Positions 25,483-34,377 are shown, counted from the first letter of the stretch. The stretch is 39,087 bases of DNA from Gammaproteobacteria bacterium (GCA_024206335.1 JAAGZL010000340.1:1-39087); one strand, 5' to 3'. Notes: a model not told the origin generated them from the sequence alone. Made by a program: numbers and translations.

Positions 25483-26913
25483 CTATTTTTTCTTTGCTAA
25501 TTTATGCTCAGCTCTCAGTTTCTGAGCCTCTTCCAGTATTTCGTTCACCGCTGTATTCAGAGGCGCCCAGCCATACCAGTGCATATAGTCATTACTAGCA
25601 TGGAATGCACCCTGGAAGGCACGTTGCCTGTGCTCCAACATAATCAGGTATAGTTCCTGCTCTATGCTGGTCTTGGCATCGTAGTACTGCAGAAGATCAG
25701 GCGCATATTTCCAGCCCTCAGGCTTCTTCAAAATACCATCTTTGTATAGAGCCTGTACTGCAGCGATTGCCTTGGCGTAGACATGATCAGCCCTCTTGAT
25801 AATGTCATCAGATGACTTCATATGATCTTCCACGAAGCCAATTGAGTGACATTCATTACACGCCTTATTCATCTTGGCACGTTCTTTATTGAACTCTTCT
25901 GGTCCGCGAGCAACCTGGGCCTGAACAACAGATTCAACAAAACGCTCAGTCGGCTGGAAGTTACCATCCAGAACGCCTGCTGCCTGCAGGATCAGCGCTC
26001 TATCATAGGTCCACTGCGGATCATCATCCAGACCATCGTAATGCCCACTAGGAAGCGCCGCTGCAAGCTTGGTCAGATTGTCCTTTTGTGCAGGTGCAAC
26101 CTTAATCAGAGCCAGTACATTTTCCTTGGTTGGGATACGCAGCCCCAGGAAGCCCCATGCAGTTCTAACCTCATGATCACCCCCGTGCATATGGCAAGTC
26201 TGGCAGGTAGGTGCACGTGTACTATCCTTTCCTTCAATAGACCATATGATTCCATGCTTGGAAGATGTGTACATCTCCCACTGCGGGTGATCAAAACCCA
26301 TATGACAATTGGAACAGGCCCTTGGATCTGCTGCTTCTGACTTCTTGAAGGAGTGGCGGGTATGGCAGGCGTCACACTGGGCATTACCATAGCGATATTC
26401 ACTGGCCTCTTTACCACCATCATGTTTAAGAACCGCGTCGTTGTTACCATCCATAACACCCAGGTAACCCTTTCGACCCATCTTATGGCAACCAGAACAA
26501 CCTCAATAACCTTGCTTCACAATGGAGGAAGGCTGGTTATGCCAGGCAGCTTGCGTCTTCATACCAAACCAGGCTTTATCGTGCTTGCCTCTTCTATATT
26601 GTTCAACCTGCTCCTTATGACACTTGGCGCAAGTTGCGGGCGTCGGTAACTCGGCACTAGCATAATCATCCATATCCTGATGCAGATCACCATGGCAGTC
26701 AGTGCAACCAACATAATCTTTATCATGTTTGGTATTTGCCATAGGGCTACCAAGATGCTGTTTAACAATTCCCGGGGTGACCGTCGTATGACAACCAATA
26801 CAGTCATCATCAGCTTTTCCTTGCTTCTCCTCTGCAGCGACAGACACGGCAGAATAGGACAGAAGCAAGAGCCCTCCAGATATGACACTGGCAAACAATC
26901 TCACAACATTCAC
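25483..26913 (-). pseudogene. HAO-like octahaem cytochrome c with an in-frame TGA (broken or recoded)
   Basis: One continuous frame holds an exported octahaem protein, interrupted only by TGA at 26503-26505. Read through, it is 476 codons: a signal peptide (1-27) and eight CxxCH motifs at codons 38, 70, 95, 139, 180, 200, 237 and 352. The TGA is codon 137, right before GCSGCH, the fourth motif, which is the catalytic haem in the HAO/octahaem family. The C-terminus (FQGAFHASNDYMHWYGWAPL) is intact and family-like. The family oxidises hydroxylamine or reduces nitrite/hydroxylamine. Either this is a fresh nonsense mutation or sequencing error, or UGA is recoded. Restart at the ATG at 26481 would lose haem 4 and the signal peptide. 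Confidence 0.85.
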
Positions 26914-27258
26914 GTTATTCTCCTTTCCCGTAGAAATTTATTATTAAGACCCTATCCGTACAACTCATTTGCAGACTAACGGGGAGTTCAGGAATGAATC
27001 GAGCAGCTAACTTGTACCCGACATATTGGTAATTGTCCTTGACCACCCTCAAATGAGCGTACCTATTTCTTGGTAATTTCATATCCACATCGGCCATATA
27101 AACAATTTACTATTTGATTATTACTTTAGTGGTACTTACAGTTAAATAACGGGCATTACCCCCCAACACCCAATCAATTCACTTTTTCTATACGCACATA
27201 GATTATCTTGCGACCCATATCATAGCTCCATGACTATGTGCTGGAGATGATTAATACC

Positions 27259-27299
27259 ATTATGTTTTATTAATTTTACCTTTTATTGACCCAAATCAA
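27259..27299 (-). promoter_or_regulatory. FNR/DNR-type promoter of the octahaem cytochrome gene
   Basis: TTGAC-CCAA-ATCAA on the plus strand (27286-27299) matches the consensus at nine of ten positions. Reading on the minus strand, a CATAAT -10 lies at 27264-27259 after exactly 21 bases. That fits a class II activator promoter with a start near 27252. Confidence 0.65.
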
Positions 27300-27522
27300 C
27301 TTTACACCACTTTCGCCTGTACTTTAGATTAATCTCATGTCTAAAAGAGCCTATATTCACACAGTATTTCAGGGTTTATATAAACGCTATCACATTGTTT
27401 ATGTTAACTATTTATCTTTACACCAAGGCACTGCGTTACACTCATTTACTTACCGTGTTGAGATAACTTGCTAAACACTATTTACGGCTTTATGCTGGAC
27501 CGGTTCAACATGAATCTACTAC

Positions 27523-27564
27523 TTGATATAGGTCAAAGACGAAAGGGGCCGCCTATCTCATATT
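27523..27564 (+). promoter_or_regulatory. FNR/DNR-type promoter of nirS
   Basis: TTGAT-ATAG-GTCAA (27523-27536) matches the consensus at nine of ten positions and lies 123 bp before the nirS start. A CATATT -10 (27559-27564) follows after 22 bases. Denitrification nirS genes are commonly driven by DNR/NNR-type regulators through such sites. Confidence 0.78.
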
Positions 27565-27597
27565 CCCGTCTCGGACGGGATTGGGTTGAAGCCAACC
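27565..27597 (+). other. two adjacent hairpins in the nirS leader
   Basis: CCCGTC-TCG-GACGGG (27565-27579) and GGTTG-AAGC-CAACC (27584-27597) would form consecutive stems near the 5' end of the predicted nirS mRNA. They may stabilise this likely abundant transcript. Confidence 0.45.
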
Positions 27598-27658
27598 AAA
27601 TCTGACAGTCCTGTGTCATCGTTCTCTCAATAGCTATTGATAAATGGGGATTTACTAG

Positions 27659-29287
27659 ATGAAAAAAATGAAATTTGGACTATCTGCACTGAGCATGGCC
27701 ATCGGCCTGGCCGCTTCCGGCATCGCCGTGAACGCCTCCGCTGAGGGCCTCTCAGAGGCAGATTTTGAAAAAGCAAAAACCCTGTACTTCCAGCGTTGTG
27801 CTGGTTGTCATGGTGTTCTGCGTAAAGGTGCTACCGGTAAAAACCTCGAGCCTAAAGCCTCCAAGAAACTTGGTCAGGCCCGTCTCGAGAAGATCCTGAC
27901 CTTCGGTACCGAAGGTGGTATGAACAACTTTGACGATATCTTCTCCAAAGAAGAGATCAGCCTGGTTGCCAAGTACATCCAGTTGCCAGCTCCTAAGCCA
28001 CCTGAGATGTCACTGAAGATGATGCAAGACCGTACCAAGGTCTATATACAGCCTAAGGATTATCCTGCCAAGCCTATGCACGGTCGTAACTGGAAGAACT
28101 TCTTCGTTGTTATCGAACGTGACGCTGGTAAGGTAGCCATCGTAGATGGTGATAAGCACGAAATTGTTGCTCACCTCGACTCCGGCTACGCGGTACACGT
28201 AATCAAGGCTACCGAGCACCATTCTAAAGAGCACCCAGAGGGTAGCGTAGCTGGTCGCTTCTGGTACACCATCGGTCGTGACGGCAAGCTGAACAAGATC
28301 GACCTGTTCCAGACTCCAGACAAGATGTTGGTTGCTGAGACCCAGATCGCCTATGACGCACGCGACGTTGCCGTATCAGGTGATGGCAAATACGTAATCG
28401 CTGGCGGTTACTGGCCACCACACTTCGTAATCGTTGATGCCAAGACCATGAACCCAGTTAAGGTTGTTTCAACCCGTGGCGTAAACGTTGACGGTAACTA
28501 CGTGGAAGAGTCCCGCGTTGCTGCAATCTACACCACTCCAAACGAGTCCAGCTGGCTGGTATCTTGTAAAGAGCTGGGACAGATGTGGCAGGTAGACTAC
28601 ACCGACATCGCAAACCTGCGTATCGACAAGATGGATACCTCCAAGTACCTGCATGACGGTTTCTTTGATCCTACCGGTCGTTACTTCCAGATCGCTGCCA
28701 ACGCCTCCAACCAGATGGTTGTTGTTGACACCAAAGATCGCAAGCTGGAGAAGATCATCGATGTGGGCAAGAAGCCTCATCCTGGTCCTGGTGCAAACTG
28801 GGTAGATCCTGATTGTGGTCCTGTTGGTGGTACCGTATACCTCGGCGAAGGTAAGGTCACCTCTTGGGGCAACGATCCTAAAGGCCATGCTGATAAAGCC
28901 TGGAAGGTATGTAAAAACACCGAGCTCGACGGCTCCGGCGTTTTCATCCGTACCCATCCAAAATCAGACTTCGTCTGGGCTGACCAGACCAAGAGTCCTG
29001 AGGCTGAAGTACAGCAGAGCGTACAGATCCTTTCCAAGAAGACCGGTCAGATCGTAAAGACCATCCGCGTCACCAAGGAAAAGGGTAAAGTTGCTGTACA
29101 TATCGAGTTCAATGCTGACGGCTCAGAGGCTTGGGTATCAGTTTGGAACCGTAAAGATAACAAGAACGCCACCGGTGAAATCGTTGTCTATGATGCCAAA
29201 ACTCTTAAAGAGAAGAAGCGTATCAAAGGCTTTACCACACCTACTGGTAAGTTCAACGTTACCAACCGTACCAATCATGTAACTTGA
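27659..29287 (+). CDS. nirS: cytochrome cd1 nitrite reductase
   Basis: A 542-residue periplasmic enzyme that reduces nitrite to NO. It has a signal peptide (1-28), a cytochrome c domain with CAGCH at 47-51, and an eight-bladed d1 propeller. His180 (GYAVHVIKATEH) matches the d1 axial ligand. The two distal His are visible in SKYLHDGFFDPTG and GKKPHPGPGANW. Codon use is more biased than in neighbouring genes, consistent with high expression. It is preceded by an FNR/DNR-type promoter and followed by a strong terminator, so it can be expressed separately from the downstream genes. Confidence 0.97.
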   Translation: MKKMKFGLSALSMAIGLAASGIAVNASAEGLSEADFEKAKTLYFQRCAGCHGVLRKGATGKNLEPKASKKLGQARLEKILTFGTEGGMNNFDDIFSKEEISLVAKYIQLPAPKPPEMSLKMMQDRTKVYIQPKDYPAKPMHGRNWKNFFVVIERDAGKVAIVDGDKHEIVAHLDSGYAVHVIKATEHHSKEHPEGSVAGRFWYTIGRDGKLNKIDLFQTPDKMLVAETQIAYDARDVAVSGDGKYVIAGGYWPPHFVIVDAKTMNPVKVVSTRGVNVDGNYVEESRVAAIYTTPNESSWLVSCKELGQMWQVDYTDIANLRIDKMDTSKYLHDGFFDPTGRYFQIAANASNQMVVVDTKDRKLEKIIDVGKKPHPGPGANWVDPDCGPVGGTVYLGEGKVTSWGNDPKGHADKAWKVCKNTELDGSGVFIRTHPKSDFVWADQTKSPEAEVQQSVQILSKKTGQIVKTIRVTKEKGKVAVHIEFNADGSEAWVSVWNRKDNKNATGEIVVYDAKTLKEKKRIKGFTTPTGKFNVTNRTNHVT

Positions 29288-29302
29288 TTGAGTAGGTAAT
29301 TT

Positions 29303-29341
29303 AAGCGGGCATGGATGTTTATCATTCGTGCCCGCTTTTTT
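29303..29341 (+). terminator. intrinsic terminator after nirS
   Basis: A 9-bp stem (AAGCGGGCA / TGCCCGCTT) is followed by a T-run ending at 29341. Confidence 0.88.
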
Positions 29342-29360
29342 GTATCTAAAACTATGATAA

Positions 29361-29377
29361 GGTCAACCTGTTTGACC
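29361..29377. promoter_or_regulatory. possible operator before the nirT-like gene
   Basis: GGTCAA-CCTGT-TTGACC is a 6-bp inverted repeat in the short nirS-nirT gap. It resembles a regulator dimer site but does not fit the FNR spacing. Confidence 0.3.
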
Positions 29378-29449
29378 AGATTTAAAAAACCTTAATCCAA
29401 AGGGCTAGTTTCACAGCCAGAATATCGCTGTTGAAGCAAGGGGAATGCC

Positions 29450-31249
29450 ATGAATAATGATAGTTTTGTAGAGTATTGTGAAGAAGCCAAGAAAATGCTT
29501 GGCCGGCGCATGTGGATCCTATTAGCGCTAGCAATGATGTTCGGCATCATTGTCTGGGGCGGTTTCAACACTGTAATGGAACTGACCAACACCACCGAAT
29601 TTTGTATCTCCTGCCACGAGATGGAGGATAATGTCTATAACGAGTACGTTGGCACTATCCATGACGCAAACCGTAGCGGTGTTCGCGCAGGATGCCCTGA
29701 CTGCCACGTGCCAAAGCCATGGATTCACAAGATCGTTCGTAAAATCAAGGCTAGTAATGAGGTTTATCATAAGATCCTAGGCACCATCAACACTCCAGAA
29801 AAATTTGATGCCAAACGCTTACAGCTTGCATCTAACGTTTGGCGCGCCATGAAAGAGACTGACTCACGCGAGTGCCGCAACTGTCACGACTTCGATACCA
29901 TGGACCCTTCCAAGCAGAAACCAAGGGCACGTAAACAGCACGCCAATGCCATGCTTCAGGGCAACACCTGTATCGACTGCCATAAAGGCATAGCTCACAA
30001 GGATGTAAGAAAACAGTTGCCAGAAGATGAACTCGAAGCCCTGGAAGCTCCAGATCCCCATAACATCCGTAAACTACCCAAAAACTTTACTGATGGCATG
30101 GAGCGTGTTGCCCAGGCAGAGGCTGAACAAGAAAAGAAGGATAAGGAAGCAAAAACCAAGGCCAAGGCTAAAAAGATAGCCGCTGAAGAGGCTGTTCAGG
30201 CCCGCATTAAAAAGGCAGTTGAGGCTGCACTGAAATCTGCCGGTAATGGTGGTAGCACTGCTGCTCCAGAGGCTAGCTCAGAGGGCTCTGGAGTTAACTG
30301 GGGACCAGTACCAGAACGTGAGATTGTTATCTTCTACCCAGGTCAGACCTCCATCGAATGGGTCTTAAACGGTAAGGACCACGGCGGTGCGCGCCCAATC
30401 TTAAAAGGCGGTGATCGCTGCACAACCTGCCACGATAAAGAGACGGCTGACATGGGCAAAAAGATGGTCACAGGCGAAAAGGCCGAGCCCACCCCAATGC
30501 CTGATAAGCGCGGTCACATCCCGGTAAAGGTGCAGGCAGCCCACGATGCAGAGAACCTGTTCCTACGTTTCGAGTGGGAAGATACCACCCATGTGCCAGT
30601 ACCCTTTGTAGATGGCGGCAAGATGGATCCGGAAAATCCAATGAAGATTGCTGTCATGCTGGCAACAGACGAGGTTGAATACGCTGACCGCGGTGGCTGC
30701 TGGGGCACTTGCCACCATGACGTTGACAAAATGCCACATCAGCCTGAGGCCGATGCTATCAGTGCCAGCGATGCAGCAAAACGCCTTGACCTGTCTAAAG
30801 GCATTACCAAATATATCAAGGAGAGCCGTACCAAGCTCGAGATCAAGGGTCGCCGCGGTAAAAAGCGTGGTGGCTGGGATAAACTGAAGGAAGACGGTGA
30901 ACTCAAGGCAGAACTAGATACCAAGCACTTTATGGATCTGTTGCGCTACAAATCTGGCCAGAAAGTAGCCGAAGATGGCCACATCCTGGACCAGCGCATC
31001 ATGAGCGGCGGCCAGGGCTTTAACGTAAATGCCAGGAAAGAGGGAAACAACTGGATTGTGGAAATGAGCCGCAAGCTCAAATCTGACAAACCAGGCGATC
31101 TATCTCTGGAACTGGACAAGGTCTATAACATAGGCTTTGCCATCCACGATGATCACACCAATGGCCGTTACCATCATGTATCCCTGGGATATAGAATGGC
31201 ATTTGATAAAGAAGCTGAAGGGATAGAGATCAACGCCACCAAACAGTAA
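29450..31249 (+). CDS. nirT: NapC/NirT-type tetrahaem cytochrome fused to an ethylbenzene-dehydrogenase-like haem domain
   Basis: A 599-residue membrane-anchored multihaem protein. One helix (20-40) and four CxxCH motifs (C52, C82, C142, C174) form a NapC/NirT quinol dehydrogenase domain. A Lys/Ala-rich linker (about 215-280) leads to a C-terminal domain resembling the EB_dh haem-binding family. That domain has a CxxCH at 324 and a CWGTCHH motif at 417-423, in which three residues, not two, separate the Cys. It probably carries electrons from quinol to NirS or other periplasmic reductases. GGGGAATGCC precedes the ATG. The fusion makes it about three times the usual NirT length. Confidence 0.85.
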   Translation: MNNDSFVEYCEEAKKMLGRRMWILLALAMMFGIIVWGGFNTVMELTNTTEFCISCHEMEDNVYNEYVGTIHDANRSGVRAGCPDCHVPKPWIHKIVRKIKASNEVYHKILGTINTPEKFDAKRLQLASNVWRAMKETDSRECRNCHDFDTMDPSKQKPRARKQHANAMLQGNTCIDCHKGIAHKDVRKQLPEDELEALEAPDPHNIRKLPKNFTDGMERVAQAEAEQEKKDKEAKTKAKAKKIAAEEAVQARIKKAVEAALKSAGNGGSTAAPEASSEGSGVNWGPVPEREIVIFYPGQTSIEWVLNGKDHGGARPILKGGDRCTTCHDKETADMGKKMVTGEKAEPTPMPDKRGHIPVKVQAAHDAENLFLRFEWEDTTHVPVPFVDGGKMDPENPMKIAVMLATDEVEYADRGGCWGTCHHDVDKMPHQPEADAISASDAAKRLDLSKGITKYIKESRTKLEIKGRRGKKRGGWDKLKEDGELKAELDTKHFMDLLRYKSGQKVAEDGHILDQRIMSGGQGFNVNARKEGNNWIVEMSRKLKSDKPGDLSLELDKVYNIGFAIHDDHTNGRYHHVSLGYRMAFDKEAEGIEINATKQ

Positions 31250-31270
31250 GGCGGAGATCTGATTGACCCA

Positions 31271-31304
31271 AGGGGCGCAAGGCATCAGCTTTGCGCCTCT
31301 TTTT
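31271..31304 (+). terminator. intrinsic terminator after the nirT-like gene
   Basis: A 7-bp stem (GGCGCAA / TTGCGCC) with a 10-base loop and a T-rich tail (TCTTTTTC). Confidence 0.8.
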
Positions 31305-31428
31305 CGTTCCAAAGAGATTTTGTATTGTATCTTTGGCATAACAGCCAGAGTAATTACATCCAGGGGCTGGTCCCAACCGCCAAAACAACGGATAATACTG
31401 CTTCAATCCGCAAGTTAGAGATCGAGAC

Positions 31429-31743
31429 ATGTTGAAAGCCATACTGGTCACACTTATTACCCTGACCAGCACCGCCGCCGTCGCGGACATCCACCCGGAC
31501 AGACAGACAGAGCTGATATACCTGTTAAAGCATGACTGCGGATCATGCCACGGTATGCGCCTGCAGGGTGGGCTCGGCCCAGCCCTGAAACCAGTGCCAC
31601 TAAAACGCTGGACAGCAGAGCAGCTGGCCATGACGATCCTAAGCGGGCGTCCAGGCACACCCATGCCACCCTGGAAACCGTTCATCAGTCCACAGGAAGC
31701 CCTGTGGCTGGCCAAACACCTGAAGAGCGAAATAACACCATGA
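31429..31743 (+). CDS. nirC: NirC-like periplasmic c-type cytochrome
   Basis: A 104-residue monohaem cytochrome c with a signal peptide (1-19) and CGSCH at 37-41. The Met ligand is probably in GTPMPPWKPF. NirC is known in nir clusters as a possible electron carrier in haem d1 maturation or to NirS. Its stop overlaps the nirF start (ATGA). About 125 bp upstream contain no FNR-type box, so the promoter of this biosynthetic operon is unclear. Confidence 0.9.
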   Translation: MLKAILVTLITLTSTAAVADIHPDRQTELIYLLKHDCGSCHGMRLQGGLGPALKPVPLKRWTAEQLAMTILSGRPGTPMPPWKPFISPQEALWLAKHLKSEITP

Positions 31744-32936
31744 GAACGCTGTTAAAATTCCTTACTGCCCTCCTCCTCATCGGATCAACCAACGGCATAG
31801 CCGGGGAGTCTGATAGCGGCTGCCTGACCCGTGGAACCGGTGACATGGGGATTATCGTAGAACGCGCCAGCGGCAGCCTAAAGATTGTGGACAGAACCAG
31901 CCACAGCATACTGTTTCATGTGGATGGATTGGGAGACCTATCCCATGCGTCTGCCGTGTATTCCCGTGATGAACGCTACGCCTACGTCTTTGGCCGCGAT
32001 GGCGGATTGACCAAGGTGGACATCCTGTGTGGCAAAATCACCAAGCGGGTGATCCAGGGCGGCAACAGCATCGGTGGCGCAATCTCCCAGGATGGAACCA
32101 TGATCGCTGTATCCAACTACGAACCCGGAGGGGTAAAGATATTCTCCGCTGCAGATCTATCTCTGGTTGCAGATATCCCTGCCACCCAGGTAACCGAGAA
32201 GAAGGGTGCCAAAACCGTCGGCCTGGTGGATGCACCCGGTCAACGCTTTGTATTCAGCCTGTACGACACCGGTGAGATCTGGCTGGTGGATATGAGCAAT
32301 CCATCCAAGCCCGTGATAGAGAAGCACCAAAATATTGGACTACAGCCGTATGACGCCCTGATCTCCTCAGATGGCCGCTACTACATCGCTGGTCTGTTCG
32401 GAGAGGATGGCCTGTCCATGATGGATCTATGGCACCCAGAACAGAAACCCCGCAAGATCCTGGAAAACTACGGGCGCGGCAACAAGAAACTACCAGTCTA
32501 CAAGATGCCGCACCTGGAAGGGTGGGCCATGGCCGGGGGCGAAGCATTCCTTCCTGCCATGGGACAGCACCAGGTACTGGTGGCACAACGCGGCAGCTGG
32601 AAAGAGACTGGGCGTATCAAGGTCCATGGCCAGCCGGTTTTCGTCATGGCACGACCAGATGGACGCCAGGTATGGGTCAACTTTGCCTTTCCCAACAACG
32701 ATACCATTCAGGTCATAGACACCGAGAGCAAGCAGGTGGTAAAAACCCTGACCCCGGGCAAGGGTGCACTGCATATGGAGTTTTCACCCCGAGGAGAAGA
32801 GATATGGATCTCAATCCGGGACCGGGATGAAATACACGTGTTCAATACCAGCACCATGGAACTCACTCACAAACTATCGGTAAAGAAACCCAGCGGGATC
32901 TTCTTTACCAACCGGGCACACCAGACCGGTCTCTAA
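31740..32936 (+). CDS. nirF: haem d1 biosynthesis protein NirF
   Basis: A 398-residue d1-type propeller protein without a cytochrome c domain. The start is the ATG at 31740, overlapping nirC by 4 bases; a longer frame to 31545 lies inside nirC. A signal peptide (1-22) precedes GDMGIIVERASGSLKIVD. No lipobox is seen, so it is probably soluble in the periplasm. NirF is required for a late step of haem d1 formation, and NirN binds the same intermediate. The C-terminus ends one base before nirD. Confidence 0.94.
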   Translation: MRTLLKFLTALLLIGSTNGIAGESDSGCLTRGTGDMGIIVERASGSLKIVDRTSHSILFHVDGLGDLSHASAVYSRDERYAYVFGRDGGLTKVDILCGKITKRVIQGGNSIGGAISQDGTMIAVSNYEPGGVKIFSAADLSLVADIPATQVTEKKGAKTVGLVDAPGQRFVFSLYDTGEIWLVDMSNPSKPVIEKHQNIGLQPYDALISSDGRYYIAGLFGEDGLSMMDLWHPEQKPRKILENYGRGNKKLPVYKMPHLEGWAMAGGEAFLPAMGQHQVLVAQRGSWKETGRIKVHGQPVFVMARPDGRQVWVNFAFPNNDTIQVIDTESKQVVKTLTPGKGALHMEFSPRGEEIWISIRDRDEIHVFNTSTMELTHKLSVKKPSGIFFTNRAHQTGL

Positions 32937-32937
32937 C

Positions 32938-33438
32938 ATGGGCAATTCTGCAATACAGAGAGCGCAGGAACAGCAGAGCGAGACCCTGTGCCTGGATGAT
33001 ATAGAGAAAAGGCTACTGAACGAGTATCAGAAAGGGCTGCCGCTCTCCCCTACCCCCTTCGCCGATATGGCCCAGAATCTTGGCATGGACGAAGCCCAGG
33101 TACTGCAGATCCTGCAACGCCTCCAGGATCAGGGGATCATCAGCCGAGTGGGACCGGTATTCAAACCACACAAGATTGGTGCCAGCACCCTGGCCGCCAT
33201 GTCCATCCCTGAAGATAAACTGGAGTCTGTAGCCCGGCAGGTAAGTGACTACGCCGAGGTCAACCATAACTACGAACGGGAAGACCGATATAATCTATGG
33301 TTCGTGGTCACTGCCTCCAGCCAGGAGAAGCTGGAGCAGGTCCTGGCCAACATAGAGCAGGAGACCGGATACGCTATTCTGTATCTCCCACTGGAACGAC
33401 AGTTTCATATCGACTTGGGATTCCCACTATGGTGCTGA
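32938..33438 (+). CDS. nirD: NirD, sirohaem decarboxylase subunit (Lrp/AsnC-like)
   Basis: A 166-residue Lrp/AsnC-like protein with a winged-helix start (QKGLPLSPTPFADMAQNLGM) and an effector-like C-terminal half with NHNYERED and NLWFVVTASS. The NirDLGH set removes the two C12/C18 acetate carboxyls of sirohaem to give didecarboxysirohaem. The D/G type is recognised by the NLWFV pattern. It begins one base after the nirF stop, and its end overlaps nirL by 10 bases. Despite the fold, a DNA-binding role is not expected. Confidence 0.92.
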   Translation: MGNSAIQRAQEQQSETLCLDDIEKRLLNEYQKGLPLSPTPFADMAQNLGMDEAQVLQILQRLQDQGIISRVGPVFKPHKIGASTLAAMSIPEDKLESVARQVSDYAEVNHNYEREDRYNLWFVVTASSQEKLEQVLANIEQETGYAILYLPLERQFHIDLGFPLWC

Positions 33439-33905
33439 ACGAAATAGACGCCATATTGGTCTCCAAGATTCAGGGCGGCCTGCCTCTGGTCAGCCACCCC
33501 TATGCTGAAGTGGCCAGACAGATCGGCATCTCCGAACAGGAGGTAATCAACCGCATCTCATCCATGCAGGAGAGCGGTATCATCAAGCGTATGGGGATCA
33601 TCGTACGTCACCACGAACTGGGCTACACCGCCAACGCCATGGTGGTCTGGGATGTACCGGAAGAGCGCCTCGAGGAAGTGGGCGAGAAGATCGGTTCCAA
33701 ATCCTGCGTCACCCTCTGCTACCAGCGCCCACGACGACTACCGGACTGGCCCTACAACCTGTTCTGCATGATCCACGGCCAGCAGCGTGAGCGGGTGCTC
33801 AGCTTTATCGAGACCATGGTCAAAGAAGAGGGCCTGGAAGATATCCCACACAAGGTTCTATTCAGCGGGAGACGCTTCAAACAGCGCGGAGCAAGATACC
33901 AGTAG
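33429..33905 (+). CDS. nirL: NirL, sirohaem decarboxylase subunit
   Basis: A 158-residue protein of the L/H type (LCYQRPRRLPDWPYNLFCMIHGQ and the tail KVLFSGRRFKQRG). I use the ATG at 33429, which overlaps the end of nirD; the frame extends further upstream only inside nirD. The family partner of the D type is expected to provide part of the catalytic site. The L and H names are assigned by gene order in the pseudomonad nir cluster. Confidence 0.9.
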   Translation: MVLNEIDAILVSKIQGGLPLVSHPYAEVARQIGISEQEVINRISSMQESGIIKRMGIIVRHHELGYTANAMVVWDVPEERLEEVGEKIGSKSCVTLCYQRPRRLPDWPYNLFCMIHGQQRERVLSFIETMVKEEGLEDIPHKVLFSGRRFKQRGARYQ

Positions 33906-34348
33906 TGGACTCCATAGATCGCACCATCATCAACCAGCTGCAGGGCGGCTTCCCCATCTGCGACCACCCCTACCGGGTAGTGGCGGAACGCCTGGGGATC
34001 GAAGAGTCTGAACTGATCCAACGCCTGGAGCAGATGCTGGAGCAGAACCAGCTTACCCGGTTTGGCCCCATGTACCATGCCGAGCGTCTGGGCGGCGGGC
34101 TCAGCCTGTGCGCCATGAGTATCCCGGAGCCAGATTACGAGCGCGTAACTGAACAGGTAAACGCATTTCCTGAAGTCGCCCACAACTATGCACGGGACCA
34201 CGAGCTGAATATGTGGTTCGTGCTGGCTACCGAGAGCCCGGAACGTATAGCCAGCGTCCTGGAAGAGATTGAACAGGTGACTGGCTACCGAGTTTACGAT
34301 ATGCCCAAGCAACACGAGTTCTTTGTTGGCCTAAAGTTCGAGGTGTAG
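33905..34348 (+). CDS. nirG: NirG, sirohaem decarboxylase subunit
   Basis: A 147-residue D/G-type protein starting at a GTG (33905) that shares a base with the nirL TAG. It repeats the pattern QGGFPICDHPYRVVAERLG, then AHNYARDHELNMWFVLATES. It is similar to nirD across its length, so both probably derive from one ancestor. The order D-L-G-H is kept as in Pseudomonas. Confidence 0.9.
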   Translation: MDSIDRTIINQLQGGFPICDHPYRVVAERLGIEESELIQRLEQMLEQNQLTRFGPMYHAERLGGGLSLCAMSIPEPDYERVTEQVNAFPEVAHNYARDHELNMWFVLATESPERIASVLEEIEQVTGYRVYDMPKQHEFFVGLKFEV

Positions 34349-34377
34349 CAAACTACACACCAAGCGTACCCACAGAT

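Larger units (their letters stand above)
26914..27658. other. 745-bp divergent control region between the octahaem gene and nirS
   Basis: AT-rich and without a convincing gene. It holds two FNR/DNR-type promoters, one for each divergent gene, and two small hairpins in the nirS leader. The predicted octahaem transcript would have a leader of about 340 bases. A 60-codon frame in it (26915-27097, minus) lacks a ribosome-binding site and family resemblance. Confidence 0.6.

Noticed and set aside
25483-26481. The downstream part of the octahaem gene as an independent heptahaem or tetrahaem gene
   Set aside because: It has no signal peptide and no ribosome-binding site, and its frame continues upstream through a haem motif to the TGA. 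It is the rest of the same gene.
26463-26493. Calling the hairpin after the TGA a SECIS element
   Set aside because: The stem is short, with a U-U mismatch and a large loop. By eye it is no better than many chance hairpins, so it is kept only as a test to run.
26915-27097. 60-codon frame upstream of the octahaem gene as a real gene
   Set aside because: No ribosome-binding site and no recognisable protein pattern; kept only as a possible leader frame.
28469-28957. Long antisense frames inside nirS and other genes
   Set aside because: They are shadows produced by the biased codon use of the real genes and have no start signals or family features.
29372-29385. TTGACCAGATTTAA as an FNR-type box before the nirT-like gene
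   Set aside because: Only about seven of ten positions match and no -10 hexamer lies at the right distance.
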